Shown piece by piece: positions 20,779-34,356 of a DNA stretch of 64,000 bases. Each line of letters starts with the position of its first letter. Position 1 is the stretch's first letter. A model generated the notes under the pieces. The model was not told the origin of the DNA, ran no database searches, and saw only the letters and a program-made list of their open reading frames with translations. Made by a program: the position numbers and the translations under genes. This DNA is from Pilatotrama ljubarskyi (taxonomy: Eukaryota; Basidiomycota; Agaricomycetes; Polyporales; Polyporaceae): assembly GCA_022385805.1 (NCBI GenBank), contig MU277683.1, positions 434,001-498,000 on the forward strand. The letters run 5' to 3'.

Positions 20779-21872
20779 TCATAATTTTGGCTGACGGAGC
20801 TTCTCCGCAAGCTCAAAGCCAGCCGCAAGGTGGTCGAGCCTTGCATCCACCACGAATCCCTGTCAAAGAGCGTTAAGGTTGGTCAACATGCAGCTCTGGC
20901 TCACAAACCTTCTTCTGATAGTCTGGCACAGCGCCATGTTTCAGAAATTGGAGGATGTGTGCCGAAAGTGTGACGAACCTTTCAGTTCAGCTTGCAGCTT
21001 CGCTAACTCCACTATGCGGGCTGTGATGAACTCTCCGGGGTCAAGCTGTTGAGCAGGCATCTCTAGCTTCTCCGGGAAGGGCACATCAACCGTTACAAGC
21101 TTCATGTTGGCGTTGGTCATGCCTAAAGCAGTGACTTTCAGGGTGGCGTATATGTGCACAAGTGCAGCTTCATACCCGGGTCGCACACAAGCAGCGGGGA
21201 AGTCTCCACTACACCGCTCGCTTTGAAACCGGTTTCTTCTTCCAGTTCACGAATGGCAGTTTCCTCCGCCGTCTCTCCCTCGCTGATGAGGCCTGTTTCC
21301 AGGTGTGAACCAAGGCGAGATCGACAGTCCGATGGACTGACCTGCGGGCAACTCTATCCAGCCGAACGGGTCAGAGAAGGCGTTCAAGGCGTCTGAATTG
21401 CGTGGCCACACACCTACTACATAGCGGTCTACCGGAGGCCGGAACTGCTCGATGATGATAGTTGATGGCGGGAACGCGTTGGCTTCCGAGCGGAGTAATG
21501 CCAGAATAGCAACGGCTGCAATTATGCAACCGTGAATTATTGACAACACTGAGCCACAGGAAGGGAAAGCACAAACCATCGACGCCCGAAGAAGAACGCG
21601 TGGGCCGCTCTGCAAACTCCCAGACACGCTGCAAGACGCTGTGAGTACGGACGCCGGGACGAGCGAGGAACGTCGGCGATCCGTGGCGCACCTCTTTTCC
21701 CGTCGGGTCTTGATATCGGCACTTCTTGAGCTTGACCCACCTGAAATGCAAAAACACGGAGTTCCGGGTGTTTCAGGGATGGGAGACGGAAAGCATGTGC
21801 ATAGGACCGGAAGACTCACTTTGCTTCCGAAGTGGAGAGATCTTCGACAGCGACCACTTTGGAATCGGGCAT
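20779..21872 (-). CDS. YSA1: ADP-ribose pyrophosphatase (Nudix hydrolase, YSA1-like)
   Basis: The enzyme hydrolyses ADP-ribose and related ADP-sugars to AMP and ribose 5-phosphate. The start MPDSKVVAVEDLSTSEAK matches the YSA1 family start. After splicing come WVKLKKCRYQDPTGKE, RVWEFAERPTR, IIIEQFRPPVDRYVV and the Nudix box from ELPAGLISEGETAEETAIRE into LEEETGF, with all consensus positions (GX5EX7REUXEEXG) present. MTNANMKLVTVDV follows. The gene is cut into about nine exons, one of them only 14 nt (20909-20922, supplying DYQKK). The C-terminus reads GFVVDARLDHLAAGFELAEK then LRQPKL. PKL fits the broad peroxisomal PTS1 consensus. The gene is divergent from malate dehydrogenase, with 301 bp between start codons. 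Confidence 0.9.
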
Positions 21873-22173
21873 TGCTGCTGTGCGGGCGTTCAGGTATATC
21901 GGACGACGCGAAGACGGCCTTGGAGACTGCACTGGACGGCGAGGCAGACGAAGAGCGGGCGTCGCGAGTCGTCGGGGGATGGCGGCGGACGGGAGGAAGG
22001 GCATCCTGGGATGGCGTCGCGCGATCGGCCCGGGAAAGGCGGAAACCCCACGGGGACTGTGGAGGTCACGTGCACCGAGATATACCACTCGCGCTCGGCG
22101 TGCGGGGTCGCCCCTTCGTCTCTTCCTCCTCTCCATCTTCCCTCTCCGTCCTATCCTCGCAATCGCATCCACC
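21873..22173. promoter_or_regulatory. Divergent promoter, YSA1-like / malate dehydrogenase
   Basis: This 301 bp segment between the two start codons must hold both promoters. It is GC-rich. The side nearest malate dehydrogenase is pyrimidine-rich (TCTTCCTCCTCTCC near 22120-22133), as is common before highly expressed fungal genes. The context CACCATGG at its end fits a strong start. Confidence 0.5.
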
Positions 22174-23665
22174 ATGGTCAAGGCAGTAGTACTCGGCGCT
22201 GCAGGTGCGCTGGTATTCTTTCATCAACATCGCAGAGTTAGACTGATTCACCTCGATCAGGCGGCATCGGCCAGCCCTTGTCCCTCCTGCTCAAGACGAA
22301 CCCCCTGATCACGGAGGTAGCCACGGTGCACACCTCGTCTGCGTGTCGCATACTCACCTCGGCCTTTCTAGCTGAGCCTCTACGATATTGTCAACACTCC
22401 TGGCGTAGCCGCCGATCTCTCTCACATTTCGACCCCGGCGAAGGTCGCCGGCTACTTGCCCCCCGACGATGGCCTGAAGAAGGCTCTCACCGGCGCCGAC
22501 ATCGTGATCATTCCTGCTGGTGTGCCTAGGAAGCCCGGAGTACGTACTTGACATCGCGTAACACTAACGATCGCTCATCTATGCACTGTAGATGACCAGG
22601 TTAGTCTTTCGTACCATGTCCTGCTTGAGAGAGCACACACTCAAATATCTTCCCCTGCAGAGATGATCTGTTCAAGGTCAGCATGTCGATCACGCCAGAC
22701 TGATTGGCCTGCTCACACTATCACAGATCAACGCTGGTATCGTCCGCGATCTCGCGACTGGCATCGCGACGAGCGCCCCCAAGGCCTTCGTCCTTGTTAT
22801 TTCAAACCCTGTCAACTCCACTGTCCCCATCGTCGCCGAGGTCTTTAAGAAGCACGGCGTATTCGACCCGAAGAAGTGCGTACTGTGCGAAACCGGTACA
22901 TGCTTGCGCCTTAATCTCAGCCCGCAGGATCTTCGGTGTTACCACCCTGGACGTCGTTCGCGCGTCGACCTTCGTCTCGGAAGTGTTGGGTGACCTCTCA
23001 CTCGCCCCCAAAGTCAACGTCCCAGTCGTCGGCGGTCACAGTGGTGTTACGGTCCGTATTCTTGAATCGACCAATCATAGAGCACGCATTCACCTCCCCC
23101 TATCAGATCGTCCCCTTGCTTTCGCAGTCCTCCCACCCATTGCCGTCTGGCTTCGCGCAGGCCGACCTGGACAAGCTCATCAACCGCATCCAGTTCGGCG
23201 GTGATGAGGTCGTGAAGGCCAAGGATGGTGCGGGTTCGGCGACGCTCTCGATGGCTTACGCCGGCGCGGAGTTCGCGTATAAGGTGATCCGCGCTGCCAA
23301 GGGCGAGAAGGGCATCGTCGCGCCCACGTTCGTCAACCTCGCCGCGGACAAGGAGGGCGGCGATGCCCTCAAGAAGGAGATCGGTCGCGATCTCGACTAC
23401 TTCTCCGCGCCTGTTGAGCTCGGGGTGAGTGGACCCACACACTCTGCGGCTCAATTTGCTGACAATAGTTGCAACGCAGCCTGAGGGAGTCGTCAAGATC
23501 AACACTCTGGGCAAGGTCTCGGACCATGAGGCCAACCTCATCAAGGCTGCTGTTCCGGAGCTTGCGACCAACATCGAGAAGGTATGGTTCTAGAAAGGTG
23601 CTCTGACGAACTGAACCAACTCTGTACCTCAGGGTGTTTCCTTCATCGAGTCGTCCAAGCTCTAA
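22174..23665 (+). CDS. NAD-dependent malate dehydrogenase with C-terminal SKL (likely peroxisomal)
   Basis: The enzyme interconverts malate and oxaloacetate with NAD. The predicted protein of about 335 aa starts [20 protein letters not shown], a Rossmann nucleotide-binding motif with no mitochondrial presequence. It carries [18 protein letters not shown] (the arginine-bearing active-site loop), [39 protein letters not shown] with the catalytic histidine, and [14 protein letters not shown]. It ends ESSKL at 23665; SKL is the canonical PTS1 peroxisomal import signal, as in yeast Mdh3. Two microexons, 8 nt (22592-22599) and 16 nt (22661-22676), are needed to spell GMTRDDLFK. It is divergent from the YSA1-like gene and convergent with the helicase gene. 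Confidence 0.92.
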
Positions 23666-23887
23666 GCCTCTTATCATTATCTCATATGTTCATGTGGAAG
23701 GAAGGTCAAGAGAAGTCATGGAATCGCTCTGTTCCAATACTTTGTACACGTAGGAGGAATTAAGTTGCGGATTGTCAGAGTAGAATGCAGAACGCTCGTG
23801 CAAAGACCAAGCTAAGACAGGGCAGCGAGAGCGGCGTTGCGCGAGAAAACGATGTAGACCATAAGCCCGGATTAACTACACTGCAGA

Positions 23888-26202
<2,315 letters not shown>

Positions 26203-26450
26203 GGCGTAGTGGACTGAGGCCGCGGTAGTGGTGGTGGCAGTCCGAGTCGTGCAGTACCGTGCTGAACGGCATCATGCGCTGAGAACAGCAATCAAGCGCC
26301 CACGGCTGCCGGTGCTGCGGGCCGAGTCCGCCGGAGGGAAGGATGAGATCATCGGCGAGAGCGAAAGTTCTCCCTTCGAGGACGTCCATATGGCACAGAC
26401 GGCACAAAATCCGCAGAAATCATCGATAACACTCCTTGTCCACAACGACC
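26203..26450. promoter_or_regulatory. Divergent promoter, DDX41 / GAL7
   Basis: This 248 bp segment separates the helicase and GAL7 start codons. No clear TATA box or Gal4-type (CGG-N11-CCG) site was recognised by eye. Confidence 0.4.
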
Positions 26451-27850
26451 ATGGCTGACATCCAGTTCGACCCGACTACTCATCCCCATCGCCGCCGTAC
26501 GTGTCGCGCTTTCTCGGAGAAATACCAGCGAGATTGATCAAGCATTGCTCTACAGTCAACCCGCTCACCGGCGAGCACGTCCTCGTATCCCCCCATCGTA
26601 CCAAACGGCCATGGCAGGGACAGACGGAGCCCCCGCAGCAGTCCAATCTTCCTCAGTACGACCCTCAGTGCTATCTCTGCCCCGGTAACACTCGTGCAGG
26701 AGGCCAACGCAACGAGAAGTACGAACAGACCATGGTCTTCACGAATGACTATGCTGCGGTCTTGCCTCCCCCTGGTCCTGCTGCACCTCCAGCGCCCCAT
26801 CCGCTGTTAACAACTGAGCCCGTTCAGGGCGGCTGTGACGTGATATGCTTCCACCCCCGCCACGACCTCACTCTCGCGCGCCTCCCCCCGAAGGACATCG
26901 AACGTATAATTGAGACCTGGTGCGATGTCTACAAACGGCGCGGAGCACAAGACGGTATAAAATATGTACAAATCTTCGAGGTGAGAGGAGATTTGCGCTT
27001 CTCGCGTTGCCAATACTGACCAAATCCGCAGAACAAGGGAGCTATGATGGGTTGTTCAAATCCCCACCCCCACGGCCAAGTTTGGTCACTATCCGCGGTG
27101 CCGTCCCTGCCCGCAACAGAGCTCGAGAATCTAAAGAAGTACTCGCTCACCACCCCGCCTTCGGACGCGCCGAGAGGACCTCTCGACCGTGCATGTCTCC
27201 TGTGCGACTACGTGTATTACGAAGTGAGTGTTGCTCAGAACGAAGGCCGTGTTGTCCTGCGGAACGAGCACTGGATTGCCCTCGTGCCGTGGTGGGCTAT
27301 CTGGCCGTTCGAAATCATGCGTAAGTTCCAGGTCCGACTCTAGCCAGTCGCCTTCTCTGACTACCTCGCCTGCAGTGCTCCCTTACAAACGCCACATTCC
27401 TTCCATCGCACATCTCACCCCAGGAGAGAAAGCGTCTTTCGCAGAAATCCTGTCCAAGCTCACCGTGCGCTACGACAACCTCTTCTCGTGCTCCTTCGCC
27501 TACTCCATGGGCATTCACCAGCGGCCCATTCCGCCTCTGTCGGACGCCATCCAAGAAGATAAGGATGAAGACAACGTTGCTCACTTACATCTACACTTTG
27601 CGCCGCCGCTGCTCCGTAGCGCATCCGTTCGCAAGTTCTTGGTCGGGTAAGTGCCCACTCTTCATTTTACCCTGGACGTCTCTTGACATTGGCAATCAGA
27701 TTCGAGCTTATGGCTGAACCTCAGCGGGATCTGACACCTGAGCAAGCCGCTCAACGTCTGCGCGCTTTGTCCGACTTGCACTACCTGAATGTTCCAGACA
27801 ACGCCGACAATGTCTCCGCAACGCAGGGAGTGGATCCAACTAATAGCTGA
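26451..27850 (+). CDS. GAL7: Galactose-1-phosphate uridylyltransferase
   Basis: This Leloir-pathway enzyme exchanges UDP between UDP-glucose and galactose 1-phosphate. The first exon ends HPHRR and joins LNPLTGEHVLVSPHRTKRPW. Zinc-site and substrate motifs follow: YDPQCYLCPGNTRAGGQRN, VICFHPRHDLTLARL, GCSNPHPHGQVWSLSAVP (with the nucleophilic histidine of the HPH triad), LLCDYVYYE, WALVPWWA-like IALVPWWAIWPFE, SYSMG-like FAYSMGIHQRP and VAHLHLHFAPPLLR. The last exon (FELMAEPQRDLTPEQAAQRL) ends DPTNS. Introns near 26497, 26981, 27320 and 27648 give a protein of normal length. It ends about 108 bp from the SDA1 stop codon (convergent). The GAL1 and GAL10 genes are not in the window. Confidence 0.95.
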
Positions 27851-27957
27851 GCGCAAGAGTACACAAGGCAAATGTAATAGTAGGCAAATGCCCCAATAGC
27901 TGATAGGCACAGGTTGACACGACGCAAAGACGGGCAGATGTACAATGTACAGGTAGC

Positions 27958-30638
27958 TCAGTGGTGCGCCTTCTTCGCCCGCTCGATATGCGCACGGAGC
28001 TTCTGCTGCTTTTGCCTCAGTGATGCCTTCTTCTTGCCCTTCACTGCACCACTGGCGAGGATCATCATGATCGGTTTGTTGCGCGCCTTCTCGCGGTTCG
28101 TCGTGCTACTCGGCGTCGCCTTGTTCTTCTTGCCCTTGAGCGAGCCGAACTTCTCGCGACCCTCGCGGCCTTTCTCGATAGAGGCAATGCGCTCGGCGTA
28201 GTCCGCCTTGGTCTTTTTGCGCGGCCCGAGGATGTCCTCCTCGGAGATGAAGGTTTCGGCGAGGGTGCCGTCGCCGGAAGCAAGGAGAGTTTTCCTCTGC
28301 GACTCGAGCGATGCAAGCTTGCGCTTTGTCCCTGAGCCTGCACCACGCTCGACAGCCTCGGACGCGGCCTTTATGCGCAGGTCGTTGAGGAGGGCGAAGT
28401 CGGCGGGTGTGAGGATCTGCGGAGCGGTAGTTGAGCTTGCTGTCGAATGCTAATATATGTCTGAAGCTTACCTTGGTAGTGGCCAGCGATGAGATTCGCT
28501 GCGCTGCCTCCTGAGCGGCCTCCTGAGTAGAACCATCCTTGTCGGGCTCCTGGTTCCCGTCTTCGTCATCCTCTTCCGTAGCTTTCGCCTTGCCTTTCCT
28601 CTTCTTCCGCTTGTCGTCCTCGTCTTCGCTGTCGCTGATCTCCAGGTCGTGATCGCTGTCAGAATCGACGCTAATCCATCCATCCGACGACTCGTCAGAG
28701 TCCGACTCGACATCCCAGCCCTCCCATGCAGTCGCGTCATCTTCCTCTTCATCTCCCGATGCGACGCCGTCCTCCTCGCGCAGCTTCTTGAGATGGTCTT
28801 CCAGGAGCTGGAGCAAAATGAGGTCGCGGATAATCAATCGGATGTTGTATACGTACCACCAATCCTTCGATGTCCACAGCAGCCTGAGCACTGTGCCCGA
28901 ATGGCAACGGCTGGCTGCCCTTCGCCATGCCCATGCTGGCCTCTTTGCCCCGCTCTCTCCGCTTGAGCATTCCAGGGTTGACTTCACGGAAGAGCTGCAG
29001 CAGGCCTCGTGCTGCCGCGGTCACCGCCTTGTCGCGGCTCTTGCGGTACTCGATGAGGTCCCCGAGCAGGTCCTCCTCCATGGACCACGGCTGTCTCCTG
29101 CACACCTCGCGGATGGCATTGATACCTGCTGCGATGACCTCGCTCCCAACGCCAGGATGAACGAACTCCTGCGCGAGCTTGCGCACAACGGGCGTGAGCG
29201 CGTCGGGCGGGGTGAAGTCGTGCACGGACTGCGCGAGCGCGACGAGGATGGCGGGGATGCGGAGCTGGTGGTAGGTGAGGTACTTCATGATGTACGTGTA
29301 GAAGCCGAGCACGCAGAGCTTGTGGCCGCCCATCACACGCGAGAGGAGCTGCATGATGAGGATCTTGTGGTCGAGCGAGAAGCGCTTGTCGTATTTGTTG
29401 AGGATGTCGTAGAGCTTCTCGCCGAATGTCTGCGGATCGTTGAGGAGCTGGATGGCGGGGAAGTTGGCCGTCGTGCTTTCCGCCTTCTTCTTCTTTTTCT
29501 GCGGAGGGAGTGAGTACGCAGCAGGTCTTGAGAGGACGTATACAGACGTTCTTAACGGCCTTGGCCAACTTCTGCAGCTTTTTATCCCCGCTCCTTGTCT
29601 TCTTGTTGATCTCGCGGCGATGCTGGAGAGCCTTGACGTCTGGAAGCTGTGATGATGCTGTGAGTAGGGATACAGCGGTGAATGCACGATTCATGACGTA
29701 CGTCCTCTTCCTCATCATCGCTGTCCTCCTTTTCCTCGTCACTGCCTAAAAAGAAGTGCAGAGATGCGCTCTGTACCTTCACGACAGGGTGGAAGCAGCC
29801 AAGTGCGATGATCGAGACGGTTTTCGCGTCGTTCCTTCGTACACAGATGGTCTGAGATGGATATAGAGAGAACTGCAGGCGGAAGCACATACCAAATCCC
29901 TTTCCGCCACAGCTCTTTCGTAAGGACGACAGCCCACATCGCCTCTTCGCCATTGTTCCCTGGCCCTGCTGCAGCCTTGAGCTTGCCTTTGTCGCCCACG
30001 ACCTCAGCATCCATCCCTCTCTCAACCATGCCGAAGAGCATCGCCTGTACTGCACGGTTGAGCTTGTGGTTCTTGCTCCGAAGATTCGCGGTGCGGATAT
30101 CGGATAGGATGGTCCTGCGAATGAACCCGCGTAGAGTAGAAGAGGTGGTCTTCGGGAGTAGCGGGAACAATGTCTGTAAGAGGCTGGAAGAGCATGGGTG
30201 AGGAAGGACGAAAGACGGAAAGACTGGGCTGGGCGTACGTGATGGAGGTGATGACGTCCTTGTTTCGGAGCATGACCAGGTTTTGCACCAGTGATCTCCT
30301 GGTGTCTGGAGACAGCGTGCCATAGCTCTCGAGTAGCAGACTGGAGATCTGGGACGGGAAGTCTGCCGTCTCCTTTGGGTAACACTGTGCGACCTGAAGC
30401 CGAGGTCAATGTTCAGTCCGTAAGTACGCATTGTACGGCTTCGGCACACCTGCGCTATGAAAGAGACCAGTTCCCTGAAGTGTTGCGCATTCTCGTCTGG
30501 GTTGATCTGGAATATCTGGCGGATGCTGTTATAGTGGTTCCATTGCTGGAGAAACTCCTCCTTGTAGGCTGGAGGGTCGCGCTTGATGAGGTTTTGCAGC
30601 TGAGGCAAGTTCGAAGTAAGGAGGACACCGCGACCCAT
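27958..30638 (-). CDS. SDA1: SDA1 homolog, 60S ribosome biogenesis protein
   Basis: Sda1 is a nucleolar protein needed for maturation and export of the 60S ribosomal subunit. The start [20 protein letters not shown] matches the family N-terminus. After splicing come [85 protein letters not shown] and [20 protein letters not shown]. The [20 protein letters not shown] block and [19 protein letters not shown] follow. An acidic Ser/Asp/Glu stretch comes next ([20 protein letters not shown]). The lysine-rich C-terminus ends KAKKAHH at 27958. About nine exons are inferred. All family blocks are present in order. Confidence 0.93.
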
Positions 30639-31571
30639 AACAGAACCCGGCGAGAGAATGGACGACAAGAGGCAGCTGGCTGAGTCGAGCGACCCACGAG
30701 TGCACAAGCTCGCTGGGCGCCTACGAAAATGCGCCTGGACGAATTGCCATACTATCACGACCCCAACGTTCGGACAGTCTGGACATTCTCCCGAATATCT
30801 TGCTCCCTTCTCTTCTGATAACTTGCATACTTGGCAGATACGTTTGCCATGCACAGATCTACCTGGCCCTCAATTTCTACCTGAGTACGTCAAGATGTAC
30901 ACGATAGCGAGGGACAGAACTGCTCGGGACCCAGTGTTCGGACATTTCTCCGTGGATGCGTAACGCGACTGTCACGCAGCCGACCCTGCCGGGTTCGATC
31001 TCAGCGATTTGCCGAGGGTATCGCCACCAAGGGGGGTGGGCGCTTGGAGTCGGAGTATGAATATCTGCTGCGGCGTTTGCAGTCTAAGTCACGCCCTACC
31101 TCTATACTCAACTCACCGTCCAACCACACCTCAAGAGGTCTCGGAAAAATAGGAAAGGGGCATCTGTGTGCATGGTGGACATGCCCCGAGAGTTCGGCGT
31201 GAAGCGCTCAGCAACAGACCTCGAGCGAGAACCGGTGGCAGTTGAATACTTGTCAGATGTTCCCTTCAAGATCGCGACCTTGCCCGCCTCCAGAAATCTC
31301 ATTCTTGTGTCAGAGTTGCAGAAGACACGGGAGAATATACCTTTGAAATTGTATGACTATCGGACAATGCGTTGGTGCCCAAGCATGGGAGTGTCCGAAC
31401 ACTGGGGCCATGATAGTATGCGGACTGTTCGATCGACACTGGAAGCGCCCATAACGGACATTATTATAGGGAGAGCGAGGAATTGCGCATGGTCAAGGTG
31501 ATGATGAGCATTAGCACGGGTGATATACAGCAAGCGGATATGTGGGTGGTACATGGGTATATCCTTCTTCT
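30639..31571. other. Gap upstream of SDA1 and downstream of the RGG-tailed gene
   Basis: This gap is about 930 bp. It contains the SDA1 promoter and the 3' flank of the neighbouring gene. A plus-strand open frame of 111 codons (31166-31501) has no family resemblance and no compelling codon pattern, so I did not call it. A GGTTCGAT sequence near 30993 recalls a tRNA B-box, but no cloverleaf could be built. Confidence 0.4.
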
Positions 31572-32508
31572 TCATGAACTCGCAGCGACCGTCTCAGTGG
31601 GCGCCGTGGTCCCAGTCGCAGAAGCTGCGGCAGCCGCCTCTGCCTTCTCAGCACTGGGGGAGGTAACACCCCCTCCACGACCTCTGCCTCGACCTCCTCC
31701 ACGGCCGCCTCCGCGGACAGCACCGCGGATGCCGATGGACTGCGCTGGTTTCTTCTCACCGTCTTCTGTAGACTCCTCGGCCTTCTTGGGCTGCTTCCAG
31801 TCCGCGCGCGCAGGCTTTCCTGAGTCCCATTCACGGCTCTGAACCTGAGAGGCGTCATCAGAGCGTGAGTCTCCGTCATAGTGTGCGTGATATGCACCTT
31901 GTCCAACTTGCGGCGAGCATTCTGCTCGCGAGCCTTGTCAATGTTCTCCTGTACCTTCTTCTGCTTCGCCATCTTGGCACGCTCCGCCGCTTGCATCTTC
32001 TTGTACTCGTCCTCATCTGCTTGGACGTCCTGCACGGCCATATGAGCCCAGGGTGAATGGGGTCTTCCGAGAAACTGTGCGAACCAGCCGCCTCTGCTTG
32101 ATCTTCTCGTTCTGCTCGCGTATGCGAGCCATGCGCTCCGCGAGCTCCTCTTCACTAAGTTTGTCCTGGCTGGGCATCAGAGGATATGCCGCCTTATAAT
32201 CCACACGGAAGGCGTACCCGTTGTGCTCCACCAGTCTTGACACGGTCTGGGTTCACGTACGGTTTCTTCTTCTCTTTGGGCTCCTTCTTGCCCTCGCCTG
32301 CGTCTGCTTGCGCCTGTTCAGCATCGCCTTGTGCAGCCTCGGCAGCTCCCTCAGCGGGCTTCACTGCGGCGTCAGTTGGCGGGGACGCGTCCTTTGTGTC
32401 CTCGGACGCCTTGGAAGCGGCCGGGTCTGGGTTGTCCTTGATCTTGAGGGCTGCGAGGTCGAGACCGAGAGAATTGGACGCAGCCTGGTCTTGCTGTTTG
32501 TCGGACAT
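31572..32508 (-). CDS. Conserved charged protein with C-terminal RGG tail (probable RNA-binding, unnamed)
   Basis: I cannot name this protein, although the pattern looks conserved among fungi. The acidic/alanine-rich N-terminus starts MSDKQQDQAASNSLGLDLAA. A basic junction KKPYVNPDRVKTGGAQR follows, then a helical E/K/R/Q segment (DKLSEEELAERMARIREQNE, KIKQRRL, VQADEDEYKKMQAAERAKMA, QKKVQENIDKAREQNARRKL). A block SREWDSGKPARADWKQPKK leads to an RGG-type tail, RGGGRGGGRGRGRGGG, and the protein ends TETVAASS. Introns begin after GGAQR, after KQRRL and near 31843. RGG tails are common in ribosome-associated and mRNA-binding proteins, so an RNA-related role is inferred only. It shares a 205 bp divergent promoter with PGK. 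Confidence 0.72.
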
Positions 32509-32713
32509 GAATGGGCGGATGGGAGGAGCTAGAGGTGCCGAGACGCGAACTTGGTGAGAGACGGGCAGTCCGAGGCAGAGCGCGGAAGATGCCGAGCCGT
32601 GACTTCATCGGTATCGACGCTGAAGCGCTCGCGGATATAAGCCCTCCTCGGTCTGCGTTCCTTCAAGACAACCATCGATCGCAGTGTACGCTACATCTCT
32701 GCCATCGCACACC
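32509..32713. promoter_or_regulatory. Short divergent promoter, RGG-tailed protein / PGK
   Basis: Only 205 bp separate the start codons of the RGG-tailed gene and phosphoglycerate kinase. GCGGATATAAGCCC at 32631-32644 contains a TATAAG element oriented towards PGK, about 75 bp before its ATG. The PGK start sits in CACCATGTCC. Confidence 0.5.
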
Positions 32714-34356
32714 ATGTCCATCGCCAACAAGCTCTCCATCACCGACCTCGACCTCAAGGGCAAGCGCGTCCTCATCCGCGTCGACTTCAATGTCCCCATG
32801 CAGGATGGCAAGGTCACCAACCCGGCCGTACGTACAATTCCGCATCTCCTGATATCTACGCGACGCAGCTCACAGCGTTTCATTCTAGCGCATTGTAGCT
32901 GCCCTGCCCACCATCAAGTACGCTATCGACAATGGTCAGTCGTTTTGCGACCCTGTACGCAGACTGCGCCTAACATTTCCACAGGCGCCTCCAAGGTCAT
33001 CCTTATGTCCCACCTTGGCCGACCCGATGGCAAGCCCAACCCCAAGTACTCGCTCGCACCTGTCTCCAAGGAGCTCGAGAAGCACCTTGGAAAGTCCGTC
33101 ACCTTCGTCAACGAGTGCGTCGGCCCAGACGTCGAGAAGGCTGTCAACGAGGCTCCCGAGGGCTCCGTCATCCTACTCGAGAACCTCCGCTTCCACATCG
33201 AGGAAGAGGGCTCGAGCAAGGACAAGGATGGCAAGAAGGTCAAGGCAGACCCCGCCAAGGTTCAGGAGTTCCGCGAGGGCCTGACCAAACTGGGTGACGT
33301 TTATGTCAACGACGCGTTCGGTACTGCCCACCGTGCCCACTCGAGTATGGTCGGCGTGAAGCTCTCCCAGCGTGCGGCCGGTTTCCTCATGAAGAAGGAG
33401 CTCGATTACTTTGCAAAGGCTCTCGAGCACCCGGAGCGTCCTTTCTTGGCCATCCTCGGCGGTGCCAAGGTCTCCGACAAGATTCAGCTCATTGAGAACA
33501 TGTTGGATAAGGTATGCACAATGCATGCGCCTCAGGATCCTGTATTCATCATCATCACCTGGCCCAGGTCGACTCGTTGATCATCTGCGGCGGTATGGCC
33601 TTCACCTTCAAGAAGACCCTGAACAACGTCAAGGTCAGCATTGCAAGCAGACCCTCAGATGCCTTATAAGAGGTCTTACGAGCTTTACACAGATTGGCCA
33701 GTCCCTTTTCGACGCCGCGGGTGCCGAGAAGGTCGCTGCGCTGATTGAGAAGGCCAAGCAGCGCAACATCAAAATCGTGTTCCCGGTCGACTATGTCATT
33801 GCGGACAAATTCGACAAGGACGCCAAAGTGAGTCTGCGCAAAATAAGCCTGTCAATGTAGCACCGCTCAACTCTTCACAGACCGGTACCGCTACTGACGA
33901 GGAGGGTATTCCTGATGACTGGATGGGTCTTGATGCGGGCCCGAAGAGCCGGGAGCTCTTCCGCCAGACCGTGCTGGAAGCGAAGACCATCCTCTGGAAC
34001 GGGTGAGTCAGCGTCCTACCGAAAGACAGAGACACCTTCTGAAGGATCTGTAGCCCTCCTGGCGTGTTCGAGTTTCCCGCTTTCGCGGCCTCCTCGAAGG
34101 CGCTCCTCGACGCGACCATCGAGGCCGCACAAAAGGGCGCTACGGTCATCGTTGGCGGCGGTGACACTGCGACCGTCGTCGCAAACTACGGCGCCGAGGA
34201 CAAGCTGAGCCACGTCAGCACCGGCGGTGGAGCCAGTCTCGAGCTCCTCGAGGGCAAGGTGAGCAGAGAGCCCCTTTTGTGGAGTGGTGCTGGTAACGCT
34301 GACTTTGGACGGCTCAGACACTGCCTGGTGTTGCCGAGCTGAGCGAGAAGCAGTGA
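32714..34356 (+). CDS. PGK1: Phosphoglycerate kinase
   Basis: This glycolytic enzyme transfers phosphate from 1,3-bisphosphoglycerate to ADP. The start is [20 protein letters not shown], followed by [27 protein letters not shown] on a small exon, [74 protein letters not shown] and [13 protein letters not shown]. The C-terminal lobe has [46 protein letters not shown] and [16 protein letters not shown], and the protein ends GVAELSEKQ. Eight introns are inferred; the length is normal for the family (about 415 aa). All nucleotide- and substrate-binding blocks are intact. Confidence 0.96.

Noticed and set aside
30985..31005. tRNA B-box-like GGTTCGAT
   Set aside because: No A box or cloverleaf stems could be built around it; the T-stem does not pair.
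31166..31501. Plus-strand open frame of 111 codons in the SDA1 upstream gap
   Set aside because: It has no family resemblance, no clear promoter or intron pattern, and falls within the range expected by chance.
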